DNA of 64,000 nt from Rhodosorus marinus. Lineage: Eukaryota > Rhodophyta > Stylonematophyceae > Stylonematales > Stylonemataceae. Shown here one piece after another: positions 10,281-22,308 of this stretch. The stretch spans positions 1,984,001 through 2,048,000 of the forward strand of contig JAMWBK010000003.1 in the NCBI GenBank assembly GCA_029953675.1, given 5' to 3'. Below the pieces are notes generated by a model. It saw only the letters and a program-made list of their open reading frames with translations. It was not told the DNA's origin and ran no database searches. Within the stretch, counting starts at the first letter, position 1. The number at the start of each line of letters is the position of its first letter. Both the position numbers and the translations under genes were made by a program.

Positions 10281-11473
10281 CTATCGCTCTCGGACCTTGT
10301 GATTGAACGTCAGAGCAAGTGATTTGCTATGTAGCTCCGGAGGAAGCTTAGCCTTCAGAAGATCATCGATCTCCTGCGCAGAATAACGTGCACTGAAATG
10401 TGTGAAAACAACCGCCTTATTCTGGAACAGGTGCGCCTTCTATGAACACCAGAAGAGACGTAAAATATCCCAGCATTCAGTACTCCATCCATGCACTTCT
10501 TCTTCTTCCTGACAATGCCTCTTTATCCCAAAGAGAGAAGCCAAGGGCCATACCTCAATCACATCTTCAATGTGTATATGCCCGAATCTCCTAGCATCCT
10601 CTGGTGAACTTGAATCATCTAAAAACGTCACCTCAATCACCAAAAGCGATGCGTTGCGTACATCCTCTTCCTCTTCGAGCACTTGAATAGTGGAATCACC
10701 AGGCACCGCGACCTCTGGAGTTAAAACCGATTGAGAGACTTTGACTCCGCTCTTTCTCAGACGACTAATCTCCTCAGAGCTCAGCTCAGCGTATTCATCG
10801 CACAATTTCTTCCTCTGAGAATACAGCAAATAGCCCTTTCACAGAACAAAAGGAAGGCGCCTTCAGCACATCGGAAGGTCTTCTAAACTCGAAAATGTGA
10901 GGAAGAATGGAATAGTCATTGAATCACCTGAGATGGAACGGTATGATACGTTGGAAACGATTTCAGGATTCTACCTTTCCCGAGGCTGTGGCTTGTCTCA
11001 TGTGGAATCATTTCCTGTATTTCATAATTCCAATTAGAACCATCGAGCTTCTCAAAAGCTTGGATGAGGGAACGAAAGTCTGACAAGATGGCTTTTGGGA
11101 CGAGGTAGGTAGGTGGTTTCATCTTTCTCATCGTCCTGGTCGCGACGTGCATCCCGATCCCTCCGATATGATCCATATGCGCGTGGGTAATGGCGACCGT
11201 CTCCATGTTGATGGCGGTTGGCGGACACCGCCCGATATCGATGGCCAGTCTGTACGACGGAAACTGAATGCATGTCTCCCAGCCCCCCACTGAGACAGCT
11301 GTCAATCGATGCCCGGCGACCTCAAGAATTGTGGATCGCTCCTGAATCCCATTCGAGGGAACACCTTCTACCGCCATCTTGACACTCATCTTCCTACTAC
11401 CGATTACTCCACTCCCGAACGAGCGACGGGGGATGACCCATGAACCACCACTCACCCAGGCGACATATCCCAT
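10281..11473 (-). CDS. tRNase Z (ribonuclease Z), short form, 328 aa, three exons
   Basis: A metallo-beta-lactamase-fold endonuclease that removes 3' trailers from tRNA precursors. Exons on the minus strand are 11473-10928, 10835-10554 and 10439-10281; introns are 92 and 114 bp, GT-AG, phase 0. The zinc motif HAHMDH is at about residues 97-102; YHTVPSQ joins GYLLYSQRKKL exactly across intron 1; the tRNase Z signature HFSARY, the counterpart of the histidine box, lies in the last exon. Length fits the short tRNase Z form. The N-terminus (MGYVAWVSGG..., RRSFGSG, basic) looks like an organelle transit peptide, so a plastid or mitochondrial role is likely. The ATG at 11473 is the first in frame; the frame continues upstream without an ATG. 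The leader is related to that of the hydrolase gene at 13003-14200. Confidence 0.93.
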
Positions 11474-13002
11474 CGAAAACCTGGTCAATGTGACCTGGTC
11501 AACAGAGCAGACAGAGAAAACCCTATGACAAGCTCTTCTCAAAAGTCTCAGAACTGCCTCAGAAGCCCTTGTTCTCGTTTGAAACGAGCTCCAGCCCTTT
11601 CCTCCTCAATCCTCAATTGACAACCGCCTCATCCGGATTCATCTGTTTTACAACTTCCAACCTTCGAAATGGATCACCAAACACTGTTTCAACAACTTCT
11701 GCTTTCCGAACTCTTCTGTTCGGTGCTCTCAGCCCAATCTCTACCTGAGGAGTTCCCGATTTCATTCACTCTCATTGGAATCAGCTACGCAACATTCTCC
11801 AGAATCGAGATCTCATTCTCAACGACCCCGCGCCATCCCCGAAACATCAACACCGGTCTGGAAGAGATCTGAAACCAGGGTATGCTCTCAGTGACATCAT
11901 GGGGGCAATTAGACACCAAAATGTTTGCTTTTTATGTTTTCTGATTCCATTGGTGTTGTGAAAGCCTGAGGCTTACTCCAAGACTTTCTCAAACCCAGAA
12001 TATCCTCTTAGACTATATTTCCCCTTCAACAGTTTCTGTGATTCGACGTGGATGCCCTCAGGTGTCGTTTCGGGACCATTTTTCGATGCTCAGCTTGCCG
12101 ATTTATTTCAATAGCAATGTTAAGAATTTTTGGTACGCTCCCTGTTTCTCTCATGGAGAATTTGCTACCGTTGCTTTCTGAACACGATAATCCAATGGCG
12201 AAATCTATCAACCGCGACTGGTATCTCCGAGCTAAGCACTCCGTTGATGAATGGAGAGGCTCTCTATGCCCACGATGAGGGCACTATGATATTCAAGTTG
12301 AGGGTGCGCTCTGTTGAGTTTTACGAAAACCCTCAAAAAATAATTGGGAGTCGATAGAAAAATCCAACCGCCAAACTCCGCGTGATATTCATCCTTGGGA
12401 GTCTAGTTGAGCAACATCCTGATATCGAACTTTGTCACTAATACTAGCCATACTGAAGATGTGCTGAATAGGGTATACAGAGCTCAACTGCACGGAGAGA
12501 GTTGCTATACTGGCTTTGAGCACTGCAATCCGTCAGCGAGTCCATCTCGCACACGGCGGTGGCTGGGATCGGAGGATGGAACGGATTCATCATCGTCTAG
12601 ACTGAGACAACATCCCGAAGAGGATGAAAACTAGGCCAAACCGAAAAGGCAGGTTAGTGGAGAGCTTGTTCATTTGGCTGATCACATGATGACGCGATCT
12701 CCAATGCAGTCCAAGTTGTCGATTCCGACAGCGGCACTGAAAAATCGCAGAAAGAGCATTATTCCGTTCGTAGCGAGTTCAGGGATACGTTCGGTCGTGT
12801 TCAGCTACAAGGTCGGAGTTTTGATTATGAGTTCGGCAAGTGAACCTATGCATGTAAGTATATTCGGATTCCAATAGCGAAGCCCTCAACACAAGATCGT
12901 CCAAGTTTTGATCCACGTGCTTGAGGCGTGCGGTACTAGTTAAATCCGTGTTCATTTAGACGACGACTCTAGCGTTCGCTGCTCTTGCCACATACTTGAA
13001 CG
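11474..13002. other. Region upstream of tRNase Z with possible unresolved plus-strand exons
   Basis: I could not build a gene, but several plus-strand stretches read like exons. One begins at the ATG at 11669 (MDHQTLFQQLLLSEL). One follows the acceptor-like tttcaatag near 12115 (MLRIFGTLPVSLMENLLPLL). One lies near 12690-12850 and reads VVDSDSGTEKSQKEHYSV, ending in FDYEFGK and a stop. A divergent gene sharing a promoter with tRNase Z is plausible. No product can be named, and the exon links are unproven. Confidence 0.3.
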
Positions 13003-14200
13003 TCACTCTCTCACGAAATACTGAGCCGTAATCCTCCGAAACTGATCCGGGACTTCCAAGAATGGACAGTGGTCAGACTCGACCGCCATGTCATATGTAC
13101 AGTTGGTACCTGTCTCCTCCAAAGCCTTGTATAGCCTCTCAACAACCGGAGCGGGTGTTAGAGTATCCATATCCGCAGCAACAATATGTACGGGCATATC
13201 AAGGCGCTCCAGATGGTCAAGGAGAGGTCTTTTCACTACCGGTTTGTTCCACGACTCAAACTCAATGAGGTTCTTTATCGCGATGTCCCCTGACGGCGTT
13301 GGTCGACAATTCAGTTGCCAAGTCAGGTCTTTCAAACCGTTCTGCGTATATGGTCCTTCCCCGGGAAACTTGAGCTCGAACAACAAGTACCCCAAGAGTC
13401 CAAATCGCCTCCCCACCATCTATGCTCAAAGACAAATAGAACATATTCTGGAGGTTAGCATAACGCCCTCAGCAGTGTTAATGGCTTCCTGTTCTCACCT
13501 GAGGGGTCAACGTAAAGTAGATCCCCCGATAAAACGCAAGCTTTCGCTCGATCGCCGCGGGGGTGATAAGCATAAGTCTAGTTACCACTCCCGGATGTGT
13601 CCTCGCGAACTCATACGCCAAGTACGCACCAATGCTATGAGAAATAATGCTGAAATTCTCAAGTTGCAATTTCCTTCTCCAGTCATCAAACGACTCCAGA
13701 TAGAACAGAATACTGTCTTCCGACGTCCGACCTGTGTACAGAGGCCGTTCAGAACGACCCCAACCTAGTAGATCCATGCCGATCACATAGTAGCCCATAT
13801 CCACAAGGTCGGCAAAGTTCCTGTAGAACAAAGTACTGCTCATAGAATGTCCATGTATGAGCACAAGAGGTTGGTCGGCCGGATTTCCAGCGAAAACAGT
13901 CCGAATCTTGTACTTCTCGCATTGTATAAACTCCTGCCTCAGCTCGATACCCGACGCTTGCAAAACCTTCTGGTCTACTCGATCAACGTTTTCCTCACTA
14001 ACAGGCTTAACCACACGCCCAATCAATCGCTGCGCTTCGAGCAAGATCGCAAAATTCGAGGCGAGGCCGAGCATATTGAACGGCATGACGGCTTCCAGGC
14101 CCATTCGGACATTGGTCGTCCTCTTACACAGCACGCTACCCCCAAACGAGCGCCGGTGGCCCAGGAATGAGCGTGCGCTCACCCACCCCACAGACCCCAT
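13003..14200 (-). CDS. Alpha/beta hydrolase 1, ABHD4/5-like, with transit-peptide-like leader, 372 aa, two exons
   Basis: Serine hydrolase fold; substrate probably a lipid or other ester (inference). Exons on the minus strand are 14200-13499 and 13419-13003, with a 79-bp GT-AG phase-0 intron after FTLTPQ. Seen in order: oxyanion loop LIHGHSMSS, then DLLGWGRSERP typical of the ABHD4/5 group, nucleophile elbow SHSIGAY (first Gly of GxSxG replaced by Ser), acid region AADMDTL and catalytic His in SDHCPFLEVP. The ATG at 14200 starts a leader with RRSFGG, alignable with the tRNase Z leader. An earlier ATG at 14368 is also open, but a gtaagt lies just after it. It is paralogous to the gene at 17492-18612, which has the intron at the same position but lacks this leader. 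Confidence 0.88.
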
Positions 14201-17200
14201 CGAAAACCCCAATCTCCAAGACCTGCCACCAGTGCCCACTGGGAGTATGGAGGACCACTTGTACTGTGGATCTCTCAATTTCTCGTGCACATCCGCACTT
14301 GGTCCCTGAGGAGAAGCTAACCGAAAATCCCACTTACCCAGGCAATATAATCCCACCGATGTTATCATAAACTAGAAGAATAGAGCAATGCAGCCATCGC
14401 AACCTTCACACTTGCTGGGATCAGGGGCCATGCAATTGCTGACACTCCTCTATCCCGGCGTATACGAAGAGCACGACAACACTCTGCTCATCATCAGACA
14501 CCTCTAACCTTTCGGAAAAGATCTGGCTTCTGCTTCAGGATCAGCATGAAACCATCGCCAACCAGGACGTCGATAGCCCTCCGAACCTCACTATTGCTTT
14601 TGCTATTGTCTGTTCTCCGTTCAGTTTTCTTTGCTTCCTTTGTGGACTGCACAATACATGAAGCGTTTTTTCTTAGTTTTTCTCTATTTCCACGCAGCTA
14701 CATGTTAGGTATATTTCTTTGATTACGGACAAAAGCTGACCCTATTTCTTAAGGTTGTGAGTGCATTACGTGTTCTTGTCCGTAATCAAGAAAAATGGCA
14801 AAATATCCAGCCAGAAATAGGTAAAAACTTAGGAAAAATGCCCTAGGCAGGCCCGCCCATCGGCCACAAAGTAAGTAAAAAAAAAAAAGGTGAAAGGGCA
14901 TTGAAAAAACAACTGGGAAAATAGCAAAAAAGGTTCCAACAAACATTGAATGTGATGCGTGACGCGATCCGAATGGTAGAAGATGATTCCTTTCCTGCTG
15001 GTGCTGCTGCACCTCAAGAAGTCCGTTAGTTTAGTTTGGTGAACAACGAATGTGTTGTGTCCCAGATATTTTATATCTAATTTCAATTCTTTTAATTGAC
15101 TGATGATCACAACTGAAACCCCCCTTACGTTGTTTTTTTGGGCCTAGAAACTTGTGTGGAAGATGGTGAGAGGGCCGGGTGACCATTTTCCATCCTGCAT
15201 TGTCGATTTGTCAATAATGATTGATTCTCAGTCTCTGTTTTCTGAACGGCGTTTCCATGAAGGAAATATATGTTGAGAGACTGAAAAACCAAGCACCGCA
15301 TTATGGTGGAAAAAGAAAAAGCCAAGAGTGCTAGGGAAGGAAAGGATTATGAAGCCTCGAACTTCAAGGAAGCCTTCATACGAAGTTATTCGTTTCCCAG
15401 TTAACCACAACAGGACGCTCAACCGGGTAAACAGTGAAGAGAGCTGGTCGGGGCTCTCATGGACCACTTCGCAAAGCCAGAACGGGAACCAACACGGAAT
15501 CCAGGAAGCCGAAACAGTCTATTCCTATTGTAACGGCGGTGATTTGGTTAACTCTAAACAGAAGTTATAGAAAACACAACCTAAGTGTCTAAGAGCTTAA
15601 ATGGAGCCCTTTGGACAACATCTGATGAAGCTTCCTCATTCCAAGCTCGCCGGAGAGGTTCGACACGAACAGTTCCCCTTTAACCAAACCGCGTCGCACC
15701 AACCCCTTCTAAAGATTCGATGGTGAAGCTCACAGCAATACGCAATAGACAAACTTCACGTAACATTGCGTCTACTCACGCGTCCCAAGGATTTCAACTT
15801 TTGCCTTCACCGCAAATCTCTCTTTTCTTTTCTTCTATCTCTGCTCCCCTGCTATTTCTACCCTGTCTTGGGATATTATGGGCAAGTCCACTTGACAGTA
15901 AATATCGACTGTAATTCCAACTGCAAACCAGGGCAGCGGGGGAGGGCCACATAGCCGATGCTCGAAGTCCCGAGTTCTTGTAGCTCCCGGTGCGAAAAAC
16001 TTAAAACTCCATTCGAGAGTTGTCAATGTAGCTTGATGAATACCCAAGCATTCCCGTGTTCCGGCATTTCGGCACTGGTTTCCAACGTACACAAATCCTC
16101 CGTAGTTACAGAAACGCCAGTTTTTGATTGTTTTTAGCTCGGCTTCGCTATCAATAAGAGGGATGACAGCATTTTTCTTCAACTACCTATCCTTCACAAT
16201 CCTCCTAGCATCGGTTCCCTCCTCGGTTTACACCTGTCCCTATTTTCACATGCGCCCTCCCCTATACACACTGCTATATATGTCTTTGGGCTACGGAAAA
16301 TGTTCATTGACCTTTACTCCGCGCACTACTTTGCGAGGAACCTTAAAACCCTAGCGTGTAAAGTGATAATTCAACTTCGCAGGGTTTCTCTGTTAGTTTG
16401 TTTCTGAAATAGGTTTTTAGGTTTGCCAGGCCTGGCTTTTTTTTTTTTTTTGGGCTAGATGGTAACCGTGCTCCGAGACCAGCTAAGTGAGTGACTCGGT
16501 GCTAAGCTCGGTGGTCTTCGCGCGAGAGCGTCAATGACCATTGGAGCATCTCAAAACCAAAATACTCCAAATGTGATCAATGGACGCTTTCAGTTGAGGA
16601 CGTAGGTGCTGGAGTGCCGGTGAGGTGAGGAGTATCAGCTCGAACATTGCGTCAACTCGGGACCGTGATTCAAGACAATAAGAGCGATATTGTGCTCCAG
16701 AGGAGTACCAGACAAGTTTGCAGGGCAGGATATCAGTCTATTAGGCAGTTGAACATCGACGGCTGATTCGTAATTTCATCGATTACCCCGTCCGCGAGCA
16801 GGTCACCCTCGTGAAAGGCAATGTTGGTTCATCTGTACGGAAGAACCCTCACGATCTTATCTGTTTCCAGTACTTGACACTGTATGACATGTGAGTGTGT
16901 AGGAAAGCGTTGAAGATTCTTTATTGCAGAGGCTACAGGAGAATTCAAAGCATATTAATTGAATCCAGCGTAACCCCAGCTTATTCAGAGTGTAGCCAAC
17001 TCTTTGAACACTTAGCTTGTTCAATAGGCTCATCAACCAGGTCTCCAGGAGTTCATGCATGTCCGGATATTCCTCTAGGTCTAGAGTGTGCGGCCGGTGT
17101 CGAGAGCTCTGTCCTGGAGCACCATCAGATTGCTCAATCGTTTCGCTTCACCCGCCAGAAAGGCGGACTCTCAAGTTTACGAGCAGCTTGCACCCCACCC

Positions 17201-17491
17201 GGGTCAGCGATTTCTAGCACGGGCCCCTGTCAAGCACCTGGACTAGTGAGTGTCAATGAAGCTGGGAACTCAGCTTTCACGCACGCCTCACTCTTTCCGG
17301 GACACCTAGAACAAGGCCATCATAGCTTCTGTTCAACCAATAAAAGATAGGTTATCGAGACAAATTCTCTTCAGCTTGGCTTTTATTCTCGATTCTCAAA
17401 ACTCTACAGCTTTCTTCTGCGCAGTTACTCATGTAAGCAGAAGAGGAATAATTTTCTACAATAAATACTATATATAAATCACTCCCTGGAA
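14201..17491. other. Long spacer between the two hydrolase paralogues
   Basis: About 3.3 kb with no gene I can support. Short protein-like frames occur: an ATG near 15303 (MVEKEKAKSAREGKDYEASN), one near 15328-15570 in another frame, and one starting at 15601. None is long, recognisable or linked by clear splice sites. A minus-strand stretch near 15940-16000 reads GATRTRD, which often signals an antisense tRNA, but no tRNA folds there. A 14-base T run lies near 16438-16452. Confidence 0.4.
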
Positions 17492-18612
17492 TCATTTTCT
17501 CTCGAAGTACTGAGCGACGATTCCGTGAAACTGATCCGGAACCTCCAGGAACGGACAATGATCGGACCCGACAGCCACATCATATGTACAGTTTGTGCCC
17601 GTCTGCTCCAGAGCGTGGTGCAGCTTCTCCACAGTCTCCGCGGGTACAAGCGAATCCATGTCCGCGGACACGATATGCACGGGCATATCAAGACGCTCCA
17701 GAAGATCCAGAAGCGGTCGCTTGACTACCGGTTTGTTCCAAGACTCGAACTCGATCATATGCTTTATCGCAATATCCCCAGACGGCGTTGGCCGACAGTT
17801 AAGTTGCCAGGTTAGGTCTTTCAGCGAGTTTGCTGTGTACGGTTCCTCCTTTGGAAACTTCGCCTCGAACAACAAATAACCCAAGAGTCCCAAGCGCCTC
17901 GCTACCGCCTAATTTTCGATTAGAAAAGAAACGCAAAGCTCGTACGTCAGCAAAAGCAAGGAATCAGGAGATGTCCTTCCGAGGTATCCAAGTCGTTAAT
18001 TCTCACCTGTGGAGTAAGCGTAAAGTAGAGTCCACGCAGAAACGCGAGTTTCCGCTCGATGGCGGCGGGGGTGATAAGCATGAGCCTATTCACTGCCCCA
18101 GGGTGTGTCCTTACGAACTCATGAGCCAGGTAAGCCCCAATGCTGTGCGCAATAACGCTGAAATTCTCCAGATGCAAAGTCTTCCGCCACTCATTGAACG
18201 ATTCCAGATAGAAATGAATACTGTCTTCAAGCGTCTCCCCGGTGTAGAGAGGTCGCTCGGATCGACCCCAGCCCAGCAAATCCAACCCTATCACATAGTA
18301 GCGCATATCCACAAGGTCCGCAAAGTTCTTGTAGAAGAAAGTGCTGCTCATAGAATGCCCATGGATGAGTACCAGGGGCGGGTCTTCCGGGTTTCCCGCA
18401 AACACTGTGCGAATCTTGTACTCCCCGCACTTCACATACTCGTGACGCAATTCGATACTTGAGGCTTCAAGCACCTTTTGGTCGACTCGATCCACATGCT
18501 CCTCACTAATAGGCTTGATCAAACACCCCAGCAAACGCTGCGCCTCGAAAAAGATCACCAAGTTCGACGCAACTCGAAGAGCTTTGAACGCCGCTCCCAC
18601 AAGCCACATCAT
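17492..18612 (-). CDS. Alpha/beta hydrolase 2, ABHD4/5-like, 340 aa, two exons
   Basis: Paralogue of the hydrolase at 13003-14200. Exons on the minus strand are 18612-18007 and 17908-17492, with a 98-bp GT-AG phase-0 intron after FTLTPQ, the same position as in the paralogue. Motifs: LIHGHSMSS, DLLGWGRSERP, nucleophile elbow AHSIGAY, acid region SADMDSL, and His in SDHCPFLEVP. The second exons have identical coding lengths (417 bp). Start is the ATG at 18612 (MMWLVGAAFKALRVASN); the frame runs upstream to about 18915 but has no related sequence there. It lacks the leader found in the paralogue, so the two enzymes may work in different compartments (inference). The pair probably arose by tandem duplication. 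Confidence 0.87.
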
Positions 18613-19786
18613 TTTTCCCAAACTCTCAAAGACAACGTCCTTCAATAAAGATAAGTCGCAGCAAAGCACACGTGTCTCTACTAGGCACAACCAACCCACC
18701 CCCACCTCAACACAAACCACCCCCAAACCCCGAGCTTGCCCACTTCGCTCACCAAAGCTCACCGCTATATATAAGTATCCATTCCTACCACCTGGAAAAT
18801 ACCATATCAAACACTGCCCCGGCTCTAAGCTGCTGGCCAACACATTTCGTTCATTCGGAAGCCCTCCGGGGCGGGGTTGTGATGGGAATTCTGCCCCACG
18901 ACAGATGCTTAGCATCTCCGAATTTGTGAGAAAAAGACTTGGGGATGTGAGTAGGACCGAAATTCTGCCTCAAACCTCCTCCACCCGCGCCCTAGACCCC
19001 GCAACACCCTTTGTCCCGCTTGTGTCCCGGGCAGGTGGGACAGTCCCGGGGCAGCACACGCGGGTCACGTCAGCGTGTACTCGTCCGTTTCAAAATTAGA
19101 GACAGCTGTCCATTAATTTGCTTCCCTTTTTATGTACTGGATGGGGCATTGAGCGCCAACCAATGGAGAGCGGTTATCGTGGATTCGAATATTTGTCGAA
19201 AGTATGAGAAAATACAATGAAAAAGGTGAAAAGAAGATTCGAATGTAAGGTCGAGTTTATTTTACGGGACCTCAGTGGCCGAATAAGGTTTGAAGTTGGC
19301 CAATCACAGCGGATATAAATTCCTTAATTTGTTGGTAGAAATTTGTACCGATAGCTGTCAGCTTCCTTGATTTTTTGAGAATATTTTAGGAACCTTTTTA
19401 TGTTTTATATCCATGCATTTGAATTTTGAATTTATTCATGCTGGCTATCCAACCCTTTTCGTAGGTGGGTTCGTAGGGGGGGGGGGAGAGCGTGTTGGTG
19501 GGTGGGCCCAATGGATATGCAGAAATATCTAAGACATTGAAATTATCTCCAAATAGTCAAAAGATCCATGTTTTTCAGAGCTCACTGGCAAGAAAAAAGG
19601 GGGTTAGCACAAATAATAGTGTTAGTGGAGATCGTGACTAGTACTAACTGCGTTAGTACTTGGTCCTATCCACAACCTCTTCCAACTCCCTCGCCCTACC
19701 CCTCGCCCTGTCGTTTAGAGAAGCGCATAAGAGGCAAGTCTTTAATCACTTCTGTCGGGTTGGGAACCCCAGGAATAAGGTGGAAT
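18613..19786. other. Upstream region of hydrolase 2, no gene seen
   Basis: Holds C-rich tracts near 18700-18760, a G9 tract with nearby G runs near 19475-19490, and AT-rich DNA around 19250-19450. No coding region recognised. Confidence 0.45.
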
Positions 19787-20116
19787 AGGGTATGCTCTCT
19801 GGGAGCATAAGGCCAGCCCTCTCTGCCCCATACATATCGCGGAACTAATTTCAAGGTTTTGACCTAAAATGTGCCCTATCCTACAGCCAAATCGTCGACT
19901 CGAACCGGTGCGCGCAAAGCTTTGATGCCCTATATAGTCAGCTGGTATAATAGGGCACGCCCTTTGGGAGCATAAGGCCGGCCCTTTCTGCCCTATACAT
20001 ATCGCGGCACTAATTTCATGGTTTTGCCCTAAAATGTGCCCTATCCCCAGCCAGATCGTCGATTCCAACCGGCGGGCTCAAACTTTGATGCCCTATAGCA
20101 GGCCCTATGGTCCTAT
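19787..20116. repeat. Tandem repeat, two units of 165 bp
   Basis: Two adjacent diverged units begin at 19787 and 19952. Shared blocks include gggagcataaggcc, catacatatcgcgg, ctaatttca, aaaatgtgccctatcc and tttgatgccctata. Both are rich in CCCTAT and its complement, and similar CCCTATGG words reappear near 20095-20130 and 21600-21750. No coding potential seen. Confidence 0.85.
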
Positions 20117-21820
20117 GCGAAGGTGTTCTTCCGTGCGAACACTCTACGAGCAGATGAGCAGTTGTCAAATAAATGGCATAGGGTTCGAGATACTAAGATC
20201 GCTTCTATTGGACGGTTAAGGGAGTAAGAACACTGAATATGGTCGAACAAGGGTGCTATGGCGGAGGTGTGGTTGGAGTACATCGGTCTGCGGTTTCGAA
20301 TCTGACGTTTTAGCTATTGTTTTAGCATGCACCCCTAGAAAAGGCTAAGAGCTCTTCGTGTTTAGAGAGCTGAGATGTACTGTGCTGGTTGAAGGCGTTC
20401 CTTGTTGCAGTCGGTGGTAACCAGGAGAGCTGAGTTCGAGAGCTTCCCCGTAGAAGCTGGCTGTGTCATCTTTTTCTTGTCGTGTTTATGTTTGGTTTGT
20501 GGCTTACCACACCCGTTACCACGTGTTGAGATCTTTTTTTTTCGCTCCTTTCTGTTGCGGAGCATGTCTTCTACTCCCACTTTTTGTCTTAGTTTTCATG
20601 CTCTCAGGCTTGTTGTCTGAATCATGAGGTTGTACTACTAGAGGTATGCTTTTTTATTGCATATTGACTTTCTACTCCCGTCCTTTGGTTCCTCGAATTG
20701 TTTCAGGACCTGTCCGATCTCCCATATTGCTTCCTTTGGCCTGTGCAAAACTTTGAGAAGCGGATGCGGACGGAGTGCTAAGCATATCTTCGCTTTCTCC
20801 CAGCTTCGCTTTCTCCTCTAAGATCGTGCCCGAGATATCAGGATCGAGGTGTGCAGAAGCATCGAATTCATCAACATCTTGTGGTACAGAATTTGTTTTC
20901 AAGTCTTCCTTTTCTGCTTCCGTTCAGGGAGCCAGTGAAACCGTTGTTTGCCCGGTTCGCATTGATTCTACCTCAAAGTTGCAATCGTGTATGCAGTCGA
21001 ATGTTCAACATCATCCGTTTATTCAGAGCCTAAGTACGCCGAGGAAAGGCGAGTGTTCCGTGAATTTCTGCTCAAAACATTTCCCAAGCTCTTCCGGAAA
21101 CAAGTAGGCCTCATAGATTATGTACAGTATTGCGCATTTTCATTTAATAATTCATCATAGCGATAGGGTGACGTTTTGTTTTCATAATACGAATGTATTT
21201 AAAAATAGCCTATTTTATAAACAAAAACCACACAACCATTGGGCATGAATTAAAATATATAAATACATTATAGCGGACCACATAGGTGTGACTCCCCTTT
21301 CCCTTTCGCAGGACACCAATCCGGGTTGTTACTTTCACACTAAAACCCTCTAGCGTGGCCTGCTCTCTGAAACCCTTTCCTACGGGAATAGTTTTTGCAA
21401 ACCACCCCTCCCTTGTACAGTACAGCCCTTGCCGCTATGAACCGCACGCTGTGGAGAGGCTATGCCTTGGTTGCCCTCAATAGCCGAGAGAGCGCTACCA
21501 GTACTAGGTAGTTGGTGATTATTCCGGTAGTCGTCACATATTTGTGATTCCCCTTTCCCTTTCGTAGGACACGGATCCGGGGCTGTTAGTTTAACAGTAA
21601 ACCCTATAGCGTGAAAAACGGCCCTATGGTCTTACGAAAATGGTTCAGAATCGAGGGGTACCCCTCGAATTTTTTTCCTTATGGCCGTGCCATATCGAAA
21701 CCTACATAGGGTTGGCACTATGGCCCTATGCAAGCCCTATGGCCGTATGCCTCGATTAGCGTCGAAGAGCCTGGAAGGGTTTTCTTCGACACATCCTCTC
21801 ACAGAGAGCAGGGGCAGGGT
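20117..21820. other. Repeat-rich region with a possible hypothetical gene on the minus strand
   Basis: Two diverged copies of a roughly 70-bp block containing cccctttccctttcg start near 21290 and 21546. The block near 21135-21260 resembles 22230-22375 (both with ttcataatacgaat-like and gggcatgaatta sequences), so a larger host repeat is present. On the minus strand about 20672-20900 reads as a polar protein (EEKAKLGESEDMLSTPSASA) with no recognisable family and a stop just upstream. At about 21008-21033 lies a 25-bp scrap of the LINE-A 3' end in minus orientation. Confidence 0.4.
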
Positions 21821-21978
21821 ATCTTTCGCAACGAACTACGGCGTCTAGATAGTCTGCTCCCGGAGCTTTCTTTGACCCTGTGGCGCTCAAATGCTTTGTT
21901 TGTAGACGCGCGTCATCAGCGTCTTGTATCTCGCTTTTCAGGGTAGTTAGCCTATGAATAAACGTGATGATGATGAGC
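21821..21978 (+). mobile_element. LINE-A 3'-end fragment
   Basis: Only the last part of the element: the coding sequence for LDSLLPELSLTLWRSN, the stop within agggtagttagcc, the terminal gaataaacg and a gatgatgatg tail. It is 5' truncated and abuts the MITE that follows. A second scrambled LINE-A 3' end lies just beyond the MITE at about 22128-22215, with two tandem ctaactac words and another gaataaacggatcatcat. Confidence 0.85.
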
Positions 21979-22127
21979 AGGGTTGTTCCAAGTGGGTCGG
22001 GTCTCTGCCTAGTGGGCTGGGTTTTTCGCTGTTTACGACCCACCCACCCTCTTAAACCCCTGATTTTTGCGGGTTTAACCACTTCTGGGTCGTAAACAGC
22101 AAAACGCGACCCACTTGGAACAACCCT
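21979..22127. mobile_element. MITE-like element with long terminal inverted repeats, 149 bp
   Basis: The first 21 bases (agggttgttccaagtgggtc plus g) are exactly complementary to the last 21. A second inner pair, ttttcgctgtttacgaccca against tgggtcgtaaacagcaaaa, extends the pairing, so most of the element can fold on itself. There is no coding capacity. The target-site duplication is unclear, so the superfamily is not assigned. It sits between two LINE-A 3' ends. Confidence 0.8.
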
Positions 22128-22308
22128 ACTGAGAGGGTAGCCTAACTACCTAACTACCCTGAGACCCTGAGACTCTCACGGCAGTTAGGCTCTGAATAAA
22201 CGGATCATCATACTCATAGACTATGGTAGTGAATTTCAGTTGAATAATTCATTAAATAGGTAGGGTTGTGATTTTTCTTCGTAATACGAATATATTTCGA
22301 AATACCCT

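Noticed and set aside
14201-14368. Longer N-terminus for hydrolase 1 from the ATG at 14368
   Set aside because: A gtaagt lies ten codons in, the extra residues have no counterpart in the paralogue, and the ATG at 14200 aligns with the tRNase Z start.
15930-16010. Minus-strand reading GATRTRD, a typical antisense signature of a tRNA gene
   Set aside because: Neither strand gives a T-arm with a five-base stem or a matching acceptor stem.
20270-20330. Possible tRNA 3' half around ggtttcgaatctga
   Set aside because: No paired stems around it and no acceptor complement upstream.
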